A stretch of 64,000 nt of DNA from JALYRV01 sp036675475 (GCA_036675475.1 JAKFEY010000030.1:157246-221245), one strand, 5' to 3'. Positions 33,522-42,670 are shown, counted from the first letter of the stretch. The notes: generated by a model from the sequence alone, not told the origin. Translations and numbers: made by a program.

Positions 33522-33535
33522 TGCAAGCGTTTTCA
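33522..33535. promoter_or_regulatory. LacI-family-like operator, receptor 3 leader
   Basis: TGCAAGCGTTTTCA, identical to the site before receptor 1, 81 bp after the -10 box and 20 bp before the start codon. Confidence 0.6.
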
Positions 33536-33555
33536 GTCTCGACTGTGGAGGAGAG

Positions 33556-36500
33556 ATGATGACCCGAGGTTTATGGCGGAGCCTGCTCGTGGCGGCGCTC
33601 CTGTGTGTGTTTACCGCGTCGGCGCATGCCCAGGGCATGGGCTCGATCTTTGGCAAGGTCACGGATTCGTCCGGGGCCGTTATGCCGGGCGTCACGGTCA
33701 CCGTGACGGGCACCGGTCTGCAGCAGCCGCTCGTCGCCGTCACCACGGCCACCGGCGCCTATCAGTTTCCGAACGTCCCCATCGGCACCTATAGCGTCGC
33801 GTTCGAGCTGCAGGGCTTCAAGAAAGCCACGCGCCCCAACGTGGTCATCGTCGCCGGCTTCAACGCCGGCATCGATCAAGCCCTCGAAATCGGCGCGATG
33901 ACCGAAGAAATGACGGTGTCGGGCGCCGCGCCCGTCGTCGACACGAAGCGCACCACGACCGGCGCGGTGTTCGATTCCGCGATTCTCAACAACATCCCGA
34001 CGGCGCGCGATCCGTGGCAGGTCATCAACATGACGCCCGGCGTCATCGCGGGCCTGAACGTCGGCGGATCCTCGTCGGGCCAGCAGGTGGGCCTGGCCTC
34101 GCGCGGCACGAGCGCCAACGTGCAGTGGAACCTCGAAGGCGGATCGATCACGGACCTGTCGTCCAACTCGTCCCCCTCGTATTTCAACTTCGACTCGCTC
34201 GAGCAGATTCAGGTGACCAACGGCGGCGGCGACGTCTCGGTGCAGTCGTCCGGGCTGTTCATCAACCTGATCACCAAGAGCGGATCCAACGTGTTCAAGG
34301 GCTCGGCCGTCGGCACGTTCTCGAACGACAAGCTGCAGTTCAGCAACGTCACCGAGGAGCTCTTCACCTCCGGCACGGGCGGATTCCTCTCGGGCAACCC
34401 GCTCAACAAGATCACCAACGCCTCGATTGAGTACGGCGGCCCGATCGTCAAGAACAAGCTGTGGTTCTGGGCGTCGGCCGACCACCAGGACATCAACGTC
34501 GGCGTGCTGAACTACTTCAACCGCGACGCGGGTGAGAACTGCGCCGCCTACGCCGACGCGCAGCGGCTCGGCACGCTGCGAGGCGCCATCGCCTTCGACG
34601 ACCTCGAGGCGGTGCAGGACTGCCTGTTCAACGACCAGACGATCATCAAGAACCTGGGCGCGAAGCTGAATTATCAGGTCAGCCAGTCGCACAAGCTCCA
34701 GTACCTGTTCCAGAGCGACAACAAGGTGCGCAACGCGCGCGACGCCAACTCGTCACGCGCGTTCGAAGTGACCAGCCAGCAGTACAGCGACGAGCCGTGG
34801 GGCTTCCCGCTGCCGACGCACTCGCTGACCCACACGTGGGTGGCGAGCGACAAGCTGGTGTTCAACAACCAGTTCACGTACGTGCATGGCGGGTTCTTCC
34901 TGGACTACCAGGACTTCGCCACGTGCGGCTCGAGCCGCTACAACGGCGGCATGACCAACGCCGACTACGCGCGTGACGCCAGCTGCCTCTGGAACCAGCA
35001 GTTCCTCACGATCCGGACGACGGGCTTCCAGAGCCGGTCGAAGACGGCGTCGTACCAGACGGTGCGCCATTCGACGGAAATCAAGTCGGACGGCACCTAC
35101 TTCATGTCGGGCGTGCTCGGCGGCGACCACTCGCTGAAGTTCGGCGTCGGCTACCGCAAGAACCCGATCATGTCGTTCTCGCACTACAGCGGCGGCGGCT
35201 GGGCGTACCTGCAGTGCAACGGCAACAGCGCCGCCAACTGCTCCGACACGCGCATCGCGCCCGGCACGGCCGGCGCCGGCATGGTGCCGTACCGCGCCGA
35301 GCTCTATCGCGACCAGCTGCGCAACAACGACTGGTGGACGTGGAGCGGCTACATCCAGGACTCGTTCAGCCGCGGCAAGTGGCGCGTGAACGGCGGCCTC
35401 CGCTACGACTGGCAGCAGTCGAAGTACCTGGGCGGCTGCGTGCCGGCGAACGTGATTCGCCCGGACCTGCTGCCGGCGCAATGCGAAGAGGCCACGAGCT
35501 CGGGTGTCGACCCGAACACGGGCGAGCTCGAGGAGATTCAACCCTTCTCGAACTGGTCGCCGCGCCTGTCGGTGACCTACGACCTGTTCGGCAACGGCAA
35601 GACCGCGCTGAAGGCCACCGGGTCGTACTACTACCAGACGCGCGTGACGCTGGCCGACTCGCTCGGCGCGCTGTTCACGGTGACGCGCCTGACGTTCGGC
35701 TCGAACGCCAGCAGCGGCGCCTGCACGGGCAACTCGTGCTGGACCGATGCCAACATGGACAGCATCATCCAGGCGAACGAGCTGACCGGCATCCCGTCGT
35801 CGAGCAGCGCCCGGTTCGACATCAACACGGGCGTGCTGTCACCGGCCGGCAACGCCGTTGACGAGAGCACGCAGCTGCAGCGCACGCGCGAGGCCATCGT
35901 CGGCATTCAGCACGAGCTGATTCCGAACCTCGCGGTGGGCGTGGACTACATCTACCGCAAGTACGATCGCGGCCTCGCCAACTACACCGTCGGCTATCAG
36001 CCGGGCGCGGCGGGCTATCCGCTTTCGCAGATCTACACGGGGCCGCTGAGCTACACCGACCCGGTGAGCGGGAACACGGGTGAGTATTTCGTCATCCGCG
36101 ACGGCGCGATGCGTCCTTCCGGGCTGGGCACGATCACCATGACCAGCCTGGATTTCCAGACGTACAACGGCGTCGACATCACCGTCAACAAGCGCTACAG
36201 CGACAAGTGGCAGCTCAACGCCGCGCTGACGATTCAGGACAATCCGAACTTCTTCCCGGATGGCTCCGCGACGTTCATCAACCCGACCGGCCGTACGTAC
36301 CGGGAAGGCGTCAACACCCTGGCGAAGTACGTGGTGAAGGCCAACGGCAGCTACGAGCTGCCCTGGCAGATCATGGCGTCGGCCAACTTCAACTGGTACC
36401 AGGGCGGCACGCGCACCCTGACGATGAATGGACCGGGCAACGTCTATGGCGGCGTCAACGCCTCGGGCGCGGCCACGACCATCTCGTACACCACGCTGGA

Positions 36501-36747
36501 GTTCCAGCCGCGCGACGGGTTCCGCTTCGAAGACACGAAGCTGCTGGATCTCGGCCTGCAGAAGTCGCTCTCGATCGGCGCGAGCGAGCGCTACAGACTG
36601 AAGCTGATGTTCGACATGTTCAACGTGCTGAACACCAACGAGATCCAGGGCTACTCGAGCAACAACACGAGCCTGGCGGCCTCGACGGCACCGAGCTCGA
36701 TCATCCCGCCGCGGGTCTTCCGGTTCGGAGCGACGATCACGTTCTGA
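33556..36747 (+). CDS. TonB-dependent receptor with carboxypeptidase-regulatory-like domain, copy 3
   Basis: A 1,063-aa paralogue of the two preceding receptors. The signal peptide is MMTRGLWRSLLVAALLCVF...AHAQ, followed by the CarboxypepD-like domain (GKVTDSSGAVMPGVTVTVTG), plug, and barrel ending in RFGATITF. The N-terminal 250 residues are closest to copy 1. Distal barrel loops (for example GRTYREGVNTL and VNASGAATTIS) are its own. Two adjacent Met codons follow GGAGGAGAG; ATG 33556 is used, and 33559 is equally possible. It is flanked by its own promoter and a terminator shared with the convergent TPR gene. Confidence 0.92.
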   Translation: MMTRGLWRSLLVAALLCVFTASAHAQGMGSIFGKVTDSSGAVMPGVTVTVTGTGLQQPLVAVTTATGAYQFPNVPIGTYSVAFELQGFKKATRPNVVIVAGFNAGIDQALEIGAMTEEMTVSGAAPVVDTKRTTTGAVFDSAILNNIPTARDPWQVINMTPGVIAGLNVGGSSSGQQVGLASRGTSANVQWNLEGGSITDLSSNSSPSYFNFDSLEQIQVTNGGGDVSVQSSGLFINLITKSGSNVFKGSAVGTFSNDKLQFSNVTEELFTSGTGGFLSGNPLNKITNASIEYGGPIVKNKLWFWASADHQDINVGVLNYFNRDAGENCAAYADAQRLGTLRGAIAFDDLEAVQDCLFNDQTIIKNLGAKLNYQVSQSHKLQYLFQSDNKVRNARDANSSRAFEVTSQQYSDEPWGFPLPTHSLTHTWVASDKLVFNNQFTYVHGGFFLDYQDFATCGSSRYNGGMTNADYARDASCLWNQQFLTIRTTGFQSRSKTASYQTVRHSTEIKSDGTYFMSGVLGGDHSLKFGVGYRKNPIMSFSHYSGGGWAYLQCNGNSAANCSDTRIAPGTAGAGMVPYRAELYRDQLRNNDWWTWSGYIQDSFSRGKWRVNGGLRYDWQQSKYLGGCVPANVIRPDLLPAQCEEATSSGVDPNTGELEEIQPFSNWSPRLSVTYDLFGNGKTALKATGSYYYQTRVTLADSLGALFTVTRLTFGSNASSGACTGNSCWTDANMDSIIQANELTGIPSSSSARFDINTGVLSPAGNAVDESTQLQRTREAIVGIQHELIPNLAVGVDYIYRKYDRGLANYTVGYQPGAAGYPLSQIYTGPLSYTDPVSGNTGEYFVIRDGAMRPSGLGTITMTSLDFQTYNGVDITVNKRYSDKWQLNAALTIQDNPNFFPDGSATFINPTGRTYREGVNTLAKYVVKANGSYELPWQIMASANFNWYQGGTRTLTMNGPGNVYGGVNASGAATTISYTTLEFQPRDGFRFEDTKLLDLGLQKSLSIGASERYRLKLMFDMFNVLNTNEIQGYSSNNTSLAASTAPSSIIPPRVFRFGATITF

Positions 36748-36783
36748 GAATTCAGAATTGGTGAGTTAAGAGTTAAGAATTGC
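36748..36783. repeat. A/T-rich heptad-periodic tract
   Basis: GAATTCA, GAATTGG, then GAGTTAA twice and GAATTGC, with one extra base, lie directly after the receptor 3 stop codon. The tract is related in reverse complement to 21635-21662. Confidence 0.65.
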
Positions 36784-36785
36784 TG

Positions 36786-36819
36786 GGCGGGCTCGAGTTT
36801 ACTCGGGCCCGCCTCTTTT
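36786..36819. terminator. Bidirectional terminator between receptor 3 and TPR gene
   Basis: GGCGGGCTCGAG and CTCGGGCCCGCC form a GC-rich stem (one G-T pair), followed by TCTTTTATTT on the plus strand. It sits between convergent genes; the T-tract overlaps the stop codon of the minus-strand gene. Confidence 0.75.
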
Positions 36820-38647
36820 ATTTAAGGCCGCGCATGGCGAGCGCGCGCTGAAGGTTCTGCTGCGTGCGGGGGTTGGCGGGGTCGAGCGCGGCGGCGCGCT
36901 CGAAGGCGGCGATGGCCTCATCGATGCGGCCGGTGGACGCGAGCGCGATGCCCAGGCCGCCAAACGCCGCCCCATCGTCCGGCCGCAGCGCCACCGCCGC
37001 GCGATAGGCCGTCACGGCTTCACCATACTTCTGCTGCGTCAGCAGCGACTGTCCCAGTAACCGGGCCACTTCCCCGTCGTCAGGCCGCACGGCCAGCATC
37101 TCCCGGTACACGGCATCAGCCTCGGCGTGCCGGCGCTCTTTCGTGAGCGCGTCGGCGAGCAGGCCGCGCGCGAGATGCGCCTGATCGAGCGCGGCAGGCT
37201 GCGTGGCGAGGTAGGCGCGAAACTGCTCGATGGCCTCGGCGCGCTTGCCCTGCGCGGCCAGCACCGTGCCGAGAAAATACGCCGCGGGCGGGTGCATCGC
37301 CGCGCCCGAACGCAGATGGCGCTCCGCTTCGGCAAGGCGCCCGGCAGCCGCGAGCTCCGTGCCATACATCGACGCCGACCCCGGCGTCGGCCACCGCTCG
37401 TGCGTCGTCTCTGCCAGCCGCAGACTGGATCGATATTCCTGGCTTCGCGCAATCGTGCCCGCCGCCAGAGCGACGGTCGCGATGGCGAGGGCAACTGCGC
37501 CGGCTCGGTTCGAGGCGACAACGCGGCGCCACGCAAGCACCGCCAGCGCGATTACCGCGGCGAGCGCCAGATACATGCGGCGCTCGGCACCCACTTCGGT
37601 GGCGATCGGGATGATGCTCGAGGTCGGCGCGAGCATGACGAAGAACCAGAGGCCGAGGAAGCCGAGGCGAGGCGCGCGCCACAGCGCGATGACGGTGGCG
37701 GCGAGCAACGCGAGAATCAACAGCGCCTGCGGCACGACGTCGCCGGCCGCGAGCGGAAGCGGCCAGCCGTAATACAGGACGAGCTCACGCGGCCAGATTG
37801 CGAGCCAGAGATAGCGCACGATCATCACCGTCTGGTTGAGCAGATAGGTCCACACGTCGGCGTCGTGCGCCGTGAAGCCGGCCGAGAGATTGCGCGGCGC
37901 CGTCCACATCATCGCAGCCAGCACCAGCCAGGTGGCCGCGAGGCCCGCATACAACCGCCACCGCGCGCGCACGGCCTCCTTCAACGATCCAAACAGGAAG
38001 ATCCGGTCGTACACGAACACCATCAGCGGCGCGCTGACCATCGACTCCTTGCTGGCCATGCCGAGCGCGCATGCCGCAATTGCCGCAGCTGCCCAGCGGC
38101 CGCTGTGCGCCGCGTCGTGCGCCCGGATCGCGCAGTACAGCGTCAACAGGTAGAACAGCGCCATGAGCGACTCGGTGCGCTGCGTCACGTAATTCACGGC
38201 TTCTGAATTGAGCGGGTGCACGACCCAGAGCAGCGCAACCGCCAAGGCGAAATTCTTCCCGGTTGATTTATCCCGGTCGGTGCGCCGGACGGTTCCAAAT
38301 ATCGCGAGCGCGCACAGCAGATGGATGGCAATGTTGACGGCGTGATAGCCAGTGACGTCGCGGCGGCCGAAGGCGTAATTCAGCGCGAACGAGATGTTGA
38401 CGACAGGCCGTCCTGCCACCGGCGTCTCGTGCGGCGCGGCCAGCACATCGCGGCTGAACACCGTCTCGACCGTCTGGTTGTCGACGATGGTGGCGCGGTC
38501 GTCGAAGACGAAGGGGCCGGACAGGCTGCCGGCATAGGCCAGGAGGCCGGCAATGGCGACGGCCGCGAGGTGCCAGCCGCGCGCCGGAGCGTGGGCGTGC
38601 AGGGCGGGCGCCGGGCGCGCGAGCCGTCTGCGGGGGCCTTTGGCCAT
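36818..38647 (-). CDS. TMTC-like membrane glycosyltransferase with TPRs
   Basis: A 609-aa protein: about ten membrane segments (28-395), then TPRs (about 425-605, for example AVALRPDDGAAFGGLGIAL and AAALDPANPRTQQNL). The first lumenal loop contains GPFVFDDRATIVDN with the Asp-Asp pair (49-50) typical of TMTC/PMT-type O-mannosyltransferases. NYVTQRTESLMALFYLLTLY is also a family signature. Expected role: transfer of a sugar from a lipid carrier to exported protein or polymer at the outer face of the inner membrane. Residues about 123-134 (RTDRDKSTGKNF) come from a partial copy of the hairpin element seen in the other TPR-tailed gene. Confidence 0.86.
   Translation of the reverse strand: MAKGPRRRLARPAPALHAHAPARGWHLAAVAIAGLLAYAGSLSGPFVFDDRATIVDNQTVETVFSRDVLAAPHETPVAGRPVVNISFALNYAFGRRDVTGYHAVNIAIHLLCALAIFGTVRRTDRDKSTGKNFALAVALLWVVHPLNSEAVNYVTQRTESLMALFYLLTLYCAIRAHDAAHSGRWAAAAIAACALGMASKESMVSAPLMVFVYDRIFLFGSLKEAVRARWRLYAGLAATWLVLAAMMWTAPRNLSAGFTAHDADVWTYLLNQTVMIVRYLWLAIWPRELVLYYGWPLPLAAGDVVPQALLILALLAATVIALWRAPRLGFLGLWFFVMLAPTSSIIPIATEVGAERRMYLALAAVIALAVLAWRRVVASNRAGAVALAIATVALAAGTIARSQEYRSSLRLAETTHERWPTPGSASMYGTELAAAGRLAEAERHLRSGAAMHPPAAYFLGTVLAAQGKRAEAIEQFRAYLATQPAALDQAHLARGLLADALTKERRHAEADAVYREMLAVRPDDGEVARLLGQSLLTQQKYGEAVTAYRAAVALRPDDGAAFGGLGIALASTGRIDEAIAAFERAAALDPANPRTQQNLQRALAMRGLK
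38249..38278. repeat. Half copy of the hairpin element inside TMTC-like gene
   Basis: 28 of 30 bases match the left arm of the inverted repeat at 25378-25407 (shared GAAATTCTTCCCGGTTGATT). The second arm is absent here. It is read in frame and yields STGKNF in both proteins. Confidence 0.8.
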
Positions 38648-38686
38648 GCGAGATTCTAGTGCGCGGCTGTGCTACCGTGGCGATGC

Positions 38687-39559
38687 ATGCGGGGAGTAAT
38701 CGCTAGCGGGGCGCTGGTGGCGCTGGCCGGCGGCGCGCAGGTTCCCGCGCCCGATCCCATCATCGAGGCGGCAGCGGCCTACGTGCGCCAGTATCAGCAG
38801 GAGCTCACGTCGGTGGTCGCGCAGGAAACCTACACGCAGCGCGTCCTGGCGCAGGTGCCGCGCGACAGCGGCATGCCCGAGCGGCGTACGCTGAAAAGCG
38901 AAATCTTCTTCATGTTCGCCCCGGGCCACGACTGGATGGCGATCCGGGAAGTGACGGAGATGGATCAGCTGCCGGTGGCCGAGCGCCTCAATCTGCGCGC
39001 CGCCCTGCAGACGCTGTCGGCGCCCGAAGTGGCGCGCAAATTCAAGGCCTACAACTCGCGATACAACCTCGGGCGCATCGAGCGCAATTTCAACGAGCCG
39101 ACGCTGAGCCTGCTGGTGCTCGACGATCGGCATCGGGCCCGCTTCACGTTCGAGCGCGTGCGCACGGCGCGCATCGGCGGCGAGGACCGCGTCGTGATGG
39201 CGTTTCGCGAGCGAAAGGCCCCGACGCTCATCTGGGATCTCGAGGGCGAGCCGGTGTTTTCGTCGGGCGAGCTCACGATCGAGCCGAAGAGCGGGCGCGT
39301 GACCCGCGCCATGCTGTCGCTGACGATCGGCAGCGCGCAGATGACGCTGACGACGACGTACGGGTTGGACGAGCGGCTGGGGATCTGGGTGCCGGTGCGG
39401 TTTGGCGAGCATTATCGCGACGGCACCGATGCGCGCGTGCCGCGGCCGCGCGGCGTGCGCACGCGCACGGCGACGGCCACGCAGTACTTCGAAGAGGTCG
39501 TCTGCGAAGCGCGCTATTCCGCGTTCAGGAAGTTCGAAGTCAAGACGCGGATTCGGTAG
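38687..39559 (+). CDS. Secreted protein of unknown function
   Basis: A 290-aa protein; no family name is recognised. A short hydrophobic N-terminus (MRGVIASGALVALAGGAQ) suggests export. The mature part starts with helix (EAAAAYVRQYQQELTSVVAQETY) and continues as alternating beta strands, with VVMAFRERKAPTLIWD and a late MTLTTTYGLDERLGIWVPVRF stretch (in parts), somewhat like an outer-membrane lipoprotein-sorting fold. A GTG at 38669 is an alternative start. It heads away from the TMTC-like gene and sits beside the VWFA cluster, so it may be an envelope protein of the same module. Confidence 0.7.
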   Translation: MRGVIASGALVALAGGAQVPAPDPIIEAAAAYVRQYQQELTSVVAQETYTQRVLAQVPRDSGMPERRTLKSEIFFMFAPGHDWMAIREVTEMDQLPVAERLNLRAALQTLSAPEVARKFKAYNSRYNLGRIERNFNEPTLSLLVLDDRHRARFTFERVRTARIGGEDRVVMAFRERKAPTLIWDLEGEPVFSSGELTIEPKSGRVTRAMLSLTIGSAQMTLTTTYGLDERLGIWVPVRFGEHYRDGTDARVPRPRGVRTRTATATQYFEEVVCEARYSAFRKFEVKTRIR

Positions 39560-39565
39560 CCCGGC

Positions 39566-40813
39566 CTACCTCTTGAAGATCGTCTGCTGCGCGGGCAGCA
39601 CCGTCGCCATGTAGCCTTTGCGCGCGCGCACTTTCACGCCAGGCCGCGTCGCCTTCACCTCGATCTTGCGGAACTTGCCGTCCATCTTGGATTTCGCCGG
39701 CGCGTAGCCGATCACGTAATACGTGCTGGTGTCGCGCGCCACCATGCCGAACGCGCGTGACATGTCGTCGATGTTGTGCACCATGATGCCGCCGGTGCCG
39801 GCCGTGAGAATATTCGGGCCGTCTTCGCCCGTGTCGAAGGCCGTCGAGCGCTGCGCGCCGGTGCTCAGGACGTCGGGCACGCCGGTCGTGGTGACGAGGC
39901 CACGGCCGTCGATGGTGTAAATCGTCACGCCGGCGCGCGCGGCGCGGCCCGCCGTGCGCTCCACCGTCGCGCGCGAGTCCTCCACGAAGAAGCCCTCTGA
40001 CAGCAGCACCAGCGTCTTGCGTCCCGCGTAGGCGCCGAGGCTTTCGGAGATCGCCGAAATCGTCTGGATGGTGCGGCTCGCGAGGGTGCGCGCCGAGCGC
40101 ACATAGAACCGCGCCTTCTGCTCGATTTTGCTCTGCAGGCCTTCCTGGACCCCGGGAATGTCGCAGAGCGCCGGCTCCTGGCGGCACGCGTCGCGCGCCA
40201 GGGTTTCGGCGAGCTCGCGCGCGCCTTCCGCAATCCGCAGCGCGTCGTTCTCACTGGGGATGCGCGGCCATTCACGGAAGGCCGCCAGCAGGCCCTGCCG
40301 GTGCTCGATCGCGGTCTTCGCCGACCGCACGCCCGCCAGCAGCGCGCCCTTGTCCGTCGTGAGGCGCCCCTGATAGAGCTCGCCGTTGACGAACACGCCG
40401 GCGGCGTCGCCCGGGCCGATGTGCGTCATGATGAACTGCTCGGCCCCCTTCTGCACGCGCATCAGCGACTCGGGCGCGAGGTGTCCCTCGTCGAACACAA
40501 TCATGAACACGCGATGCGCGGCCTCGGCCGGCCGCCCGGCCTCGTCGGCCGCAATCGTCGACGCGCGCGTCACGGGATTGTGCGTGACCAGGTAGAACTG
40601 CTCGATCTTCTGCGGCTTGCCATCCTCGAAAATCTGCAGGTCGGCGCTCGTCAGGTCCTTCACGAACTGCTCATCATCGTCGAGCGCGATGGCGTCGACC
40701 TGGACCAGGGCGGTGGACGATCGGAAGGTGGGCTGCTGCTGGCCGGCGGCGGGTGTCATCGCCGCGATCAGAACGAGCAGACCGGAAAACGCGAAGCGGC
40801 CGGGACGCAGCAT
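39566..40813 (-). CDS. VWFA-related acidobacterial secreted protein A
   Basis: A 415-aa exported protein with the pattern of the VWFA-related acidobacterial domain (TIGR03436-like). A signal peptide (to about residue 25) is followed by a strand-rich module with VQVDAIALDDDEQFVKDLTSADLQIFEDGK, quoted here in part, and a VWA-like Rossmann region. The MIDAS position reads VFDEGHL, not DxSxS, so metal-dependent ligand binding is doubtful. The C-terminus ends with YYVIGYAPAKSKMDGKFRK and RARKGY, typical of this family. The function of the family is unknown. It converges on the 290-aa secreted protein (6 bp apart). Confidence 0.85.
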   Translation of the reverse strand: MLRPGRFAFSGLLVLIAAMTPAAGQQQPTFRSSTALVQVDAIALDDDEQFVKDLTSADLQIFEDGKPQKIEQFYLVTHNPVTRASTIAADEAGRPAEAAHRVFMIVFDEGHLAPESLMRVQKGAEQFIMTHIGPGDAAGVFVNGELYQGRLTTDKGALLAGVRSAKTAIEHRQGLLAAFREWPRIPSENDALRIAEGARELAETLARDACRQEPALCDIPGVQEGLQSKIEQKARFYVRSARTLASRTIQTISAISESLGAYAGRKTLVLLSEGFFVEDSRATVERTAGRAARAGVTIYTIDGRGLVTTTGVPDVLSTGAQRSTAFDTGEDGPNILTAGTGGIMVHNIDDMSRAFGMVARDTSTYYVIGYAPAKSKMDGKFRKIEVKATRPGVKVRARKGYMATVLPAQQTIFKR

Positions 40814-40910
40814 GCCGGAGGTCCTTTCGGGAAGCCTGAAACCGAGGGGTCAGTATAGCGCCGGGCGTATACTCTCGGACGCCAGCCTGACCAGCCTCGA
40901 GGAGGCCGAA

Positions 40911-41801
40911 ATGGGTGCTCGACTCGCCGGTTTCGCGTCGCTCGCCGCCGTCGTTTCCCTGTGCTCCCTGGCATCATCGGCCGCAGACCCTGCGGCGCAG
41001 AACATGGCCAGGGTGAACGTGCTGGTCACCGTGATGAGCCCCGACGGGTCGCCCGTCACGGGCCTCACCGCGGCCGACTTTGTCATTCGCGACGATGGCG
41101 CGACGCGCGAGGCGATGAGCGCGGAATCGCTCGCGCAGGTGCCGCTGTACGTGTCGGTGCTCATCGATACGGCCAAGCCCCCGATGGGAGAAATCCCGCC
41201 GGTGCGCGACATGCGGCTGGCGCTCGCGAACTTCGTGCGCGCGATCCGCGAGGCGAATGTGGGCGCGCAGATTTCGTACGCCGAAGTGGCAGGGGCCTCG
41301 GTGCCGCGCGCGGCGTTCGAGGCCGACGCCGCCCTGCTCGATGAGGCGATCCAGAAAGTCTCGCCCGGACAGAATTCCGATGCGGTGATGCTGGAAGGCA
41401 TCGCCGAGGCCGCGCGCGTGCTGGCCGGCACACCGACGATCCGCCGCGCGATCGTGGCGATTGATTTCGGCTCGCCCGATTCGAGCGCGGAGAACGCGAA
41501 CAAGGTGCTCGTCGAGGAAGTGGCGGCGGCCAGCGCGCCGGTGTTCGCCGTGTCGATTCGCGGCCCGCGCCAGCAGGCGTCGCGTCGCGAGGCGGGGCTC
41601 AACGCCGTCACGGAATTCAGCGGCGGGATGCGGCTCACGGCCGTTTCGGCCACGGGCCTCGACGCGCAACTGAAGTTCGTGGCGGGCAGCCTGTCGTCGC
41701 AATACCTGGTGTCGTTCATGCGGCCGGGCGGCGTGATCAAGAAGCTGACGATCACAACCAGGGCCGGTCAGAAGGCGCTCGTGGGAGCCATGTTGAAATG
41801 A
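40911..41801 (+). CDS. VWFA-related acidobacterial secreted protein B
   Basis: A 296-aa exported protein. The signal peptide is MGARLAGFASLAAVVSLCS..., followed by VNVLVTVMSPDGSPVTGLTAADF, the family's N-terminal motif (quoted in part), and a VWA-like region with VLIDTAKPP at the MIDAS position (no DxSxS). It ends SQYLVSFMRPGGVIKK, a shortened version of the usual YxIxY...RKGY tail. GAGGAGG lies 8 bases before ATG 40911, which fixes the start. The stop overlaps the start of protein C (ATGA), so B and C are co-translated. Confidence 0.83.
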   Translation: MGARLAGFASLAAVVSLCSLASSAADPAAQNMARVNVLVTVMSPDGSPVTGLTAADFVIRDDGATREAMSAESLAQVPLYVSVLIDTAKPPMGEIPPVRDMRLALANFVRAIREANVGAQISYAEVAGASVPRAAFEADAALLDEAIQKVSPGQNSDAVMLEGIAEAARVLAGTPTIRRAIVAIDFGSPDSSAENANKVLVEEVAAASAPVFAVSIRGPRQQASRREAGLNAVTEFSGGMRLTAVSATGLDAQLKFVAGSLSSQYLVSFMRPGGVIKKLTITTRAGQKALVGAMLK

Positions 41802-42670
41802 ATCGAGTCGCGTCCGCGGCAATCGCGGTGATGGTGGCTGCCGTCACCGCCTCACCCCTGGCCCAGGCACCGGCGCAGGAGAAGTCATATCTCGTCACTG
41901 TCGTGGCGGGACCGGCAGGTCCTGCCGTCGACCTCACCGCCGGGGACTTCGCGGTGACGGAGGGCGGCGCCTCGCGGCAGGTGCTCAAGGTGGAGCGGCC
42001 GCCGTTTCCGCTCGTGGTGTCGCTGCTGGTCGACATGACGCAGCCGCCGCCGGGCATGAACACGCTGCCGCGCGATCTGCGCGCCGGGCTGTCGTCGTTC
42101 ATCGGCGCGCTGCGCGCGACGTCGCCCAGCGCGAAGATCGCCCTCGTCGAAGTCGGCAGCGGCACCGTCACCGCCGCGGGCTTCGACGCGGCGCCGGCCG
42201 CACTCGACGCGGCGGTCGCGCAGCTCTTCCCCGCTCACCCATCCGACGCCGTCATCCTCGAAGCCATGGGTGCCGCGGCGCGGACGATGGCGAACATGCC
42301 GACGCCGCGCCGGGCGATCGTGACCGTCGACATCAATTCGAGTGAGTCGCTGAACGAAGCCACCATGAAGCGCGTGACGTCCGATCTCGCGCAGGCGGGC
42401 GCGACGGTGTGGTCGGTGTCGGTGCGGCTGCCGCGCGCCGGGGGGTCGCGCCGCGAAGGCGCGCTCAACCTGATCACGAAGAACAGCGGCGGCCTCCGCC
42501 TCGTCGCCAACGCTTCGTCCGGGCTCGACGCGCTGCTCAAACAGATCGCGGACAGCCTCGCCTCGCAGTACCTCGTCACCTTCGCGCGCCCCGATCAGTC
42601 GCCGGTCAAGGACCTCGCGATGACGACGACGCGCGGGTTGAAAGTCCACATCTCGCCCATGAGCCGGTGA
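41798..42670 (+). CDS. VWFA-related acidobacterial secreted protein C
   Basis: A 290-aa paralogue of protein B, overlapping it by 4 bp. The signal peptide MNRVASAAIAVMVAAVTA is followed by YLVTVVAGPAGPAVDLTAGDF and a VWA-like region with LLVDMTQPP at the MIDAS position. It ends SQYLVTFARPDQSPVKDL. B and C share DAVxLExxxxAARxxAxxPTxRRAIV-type sequence, so they probably arose by duplication and may pair. The partner genes for the pair are unknown. Confidence 0.83.
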   Translation: MNRVASAAIAVMVAAVTASPLAQAPAQEKSYLVTVVAGPAGPAVDLTAGDFAVTEGGASRQVLKVERPPFPLVVSLLVDMTQPPPGMNTLPRDLRAGLSSFIGALRATSPSAKIALVEVGSGTVTAAGFDAAPAALDAAVAQLFPAHPSDAVILEAMGAAARTMANMPTPRRAIVTVDINSSESLNEATMKRVTSDLAQAGATVWSVSVRLPRAGGSRREGALNLITKNSGGLRLVANASSGLDALLKQIADSLASQYLVTFARPDQSPVKDLAMTTTRGLKVHISPMSR

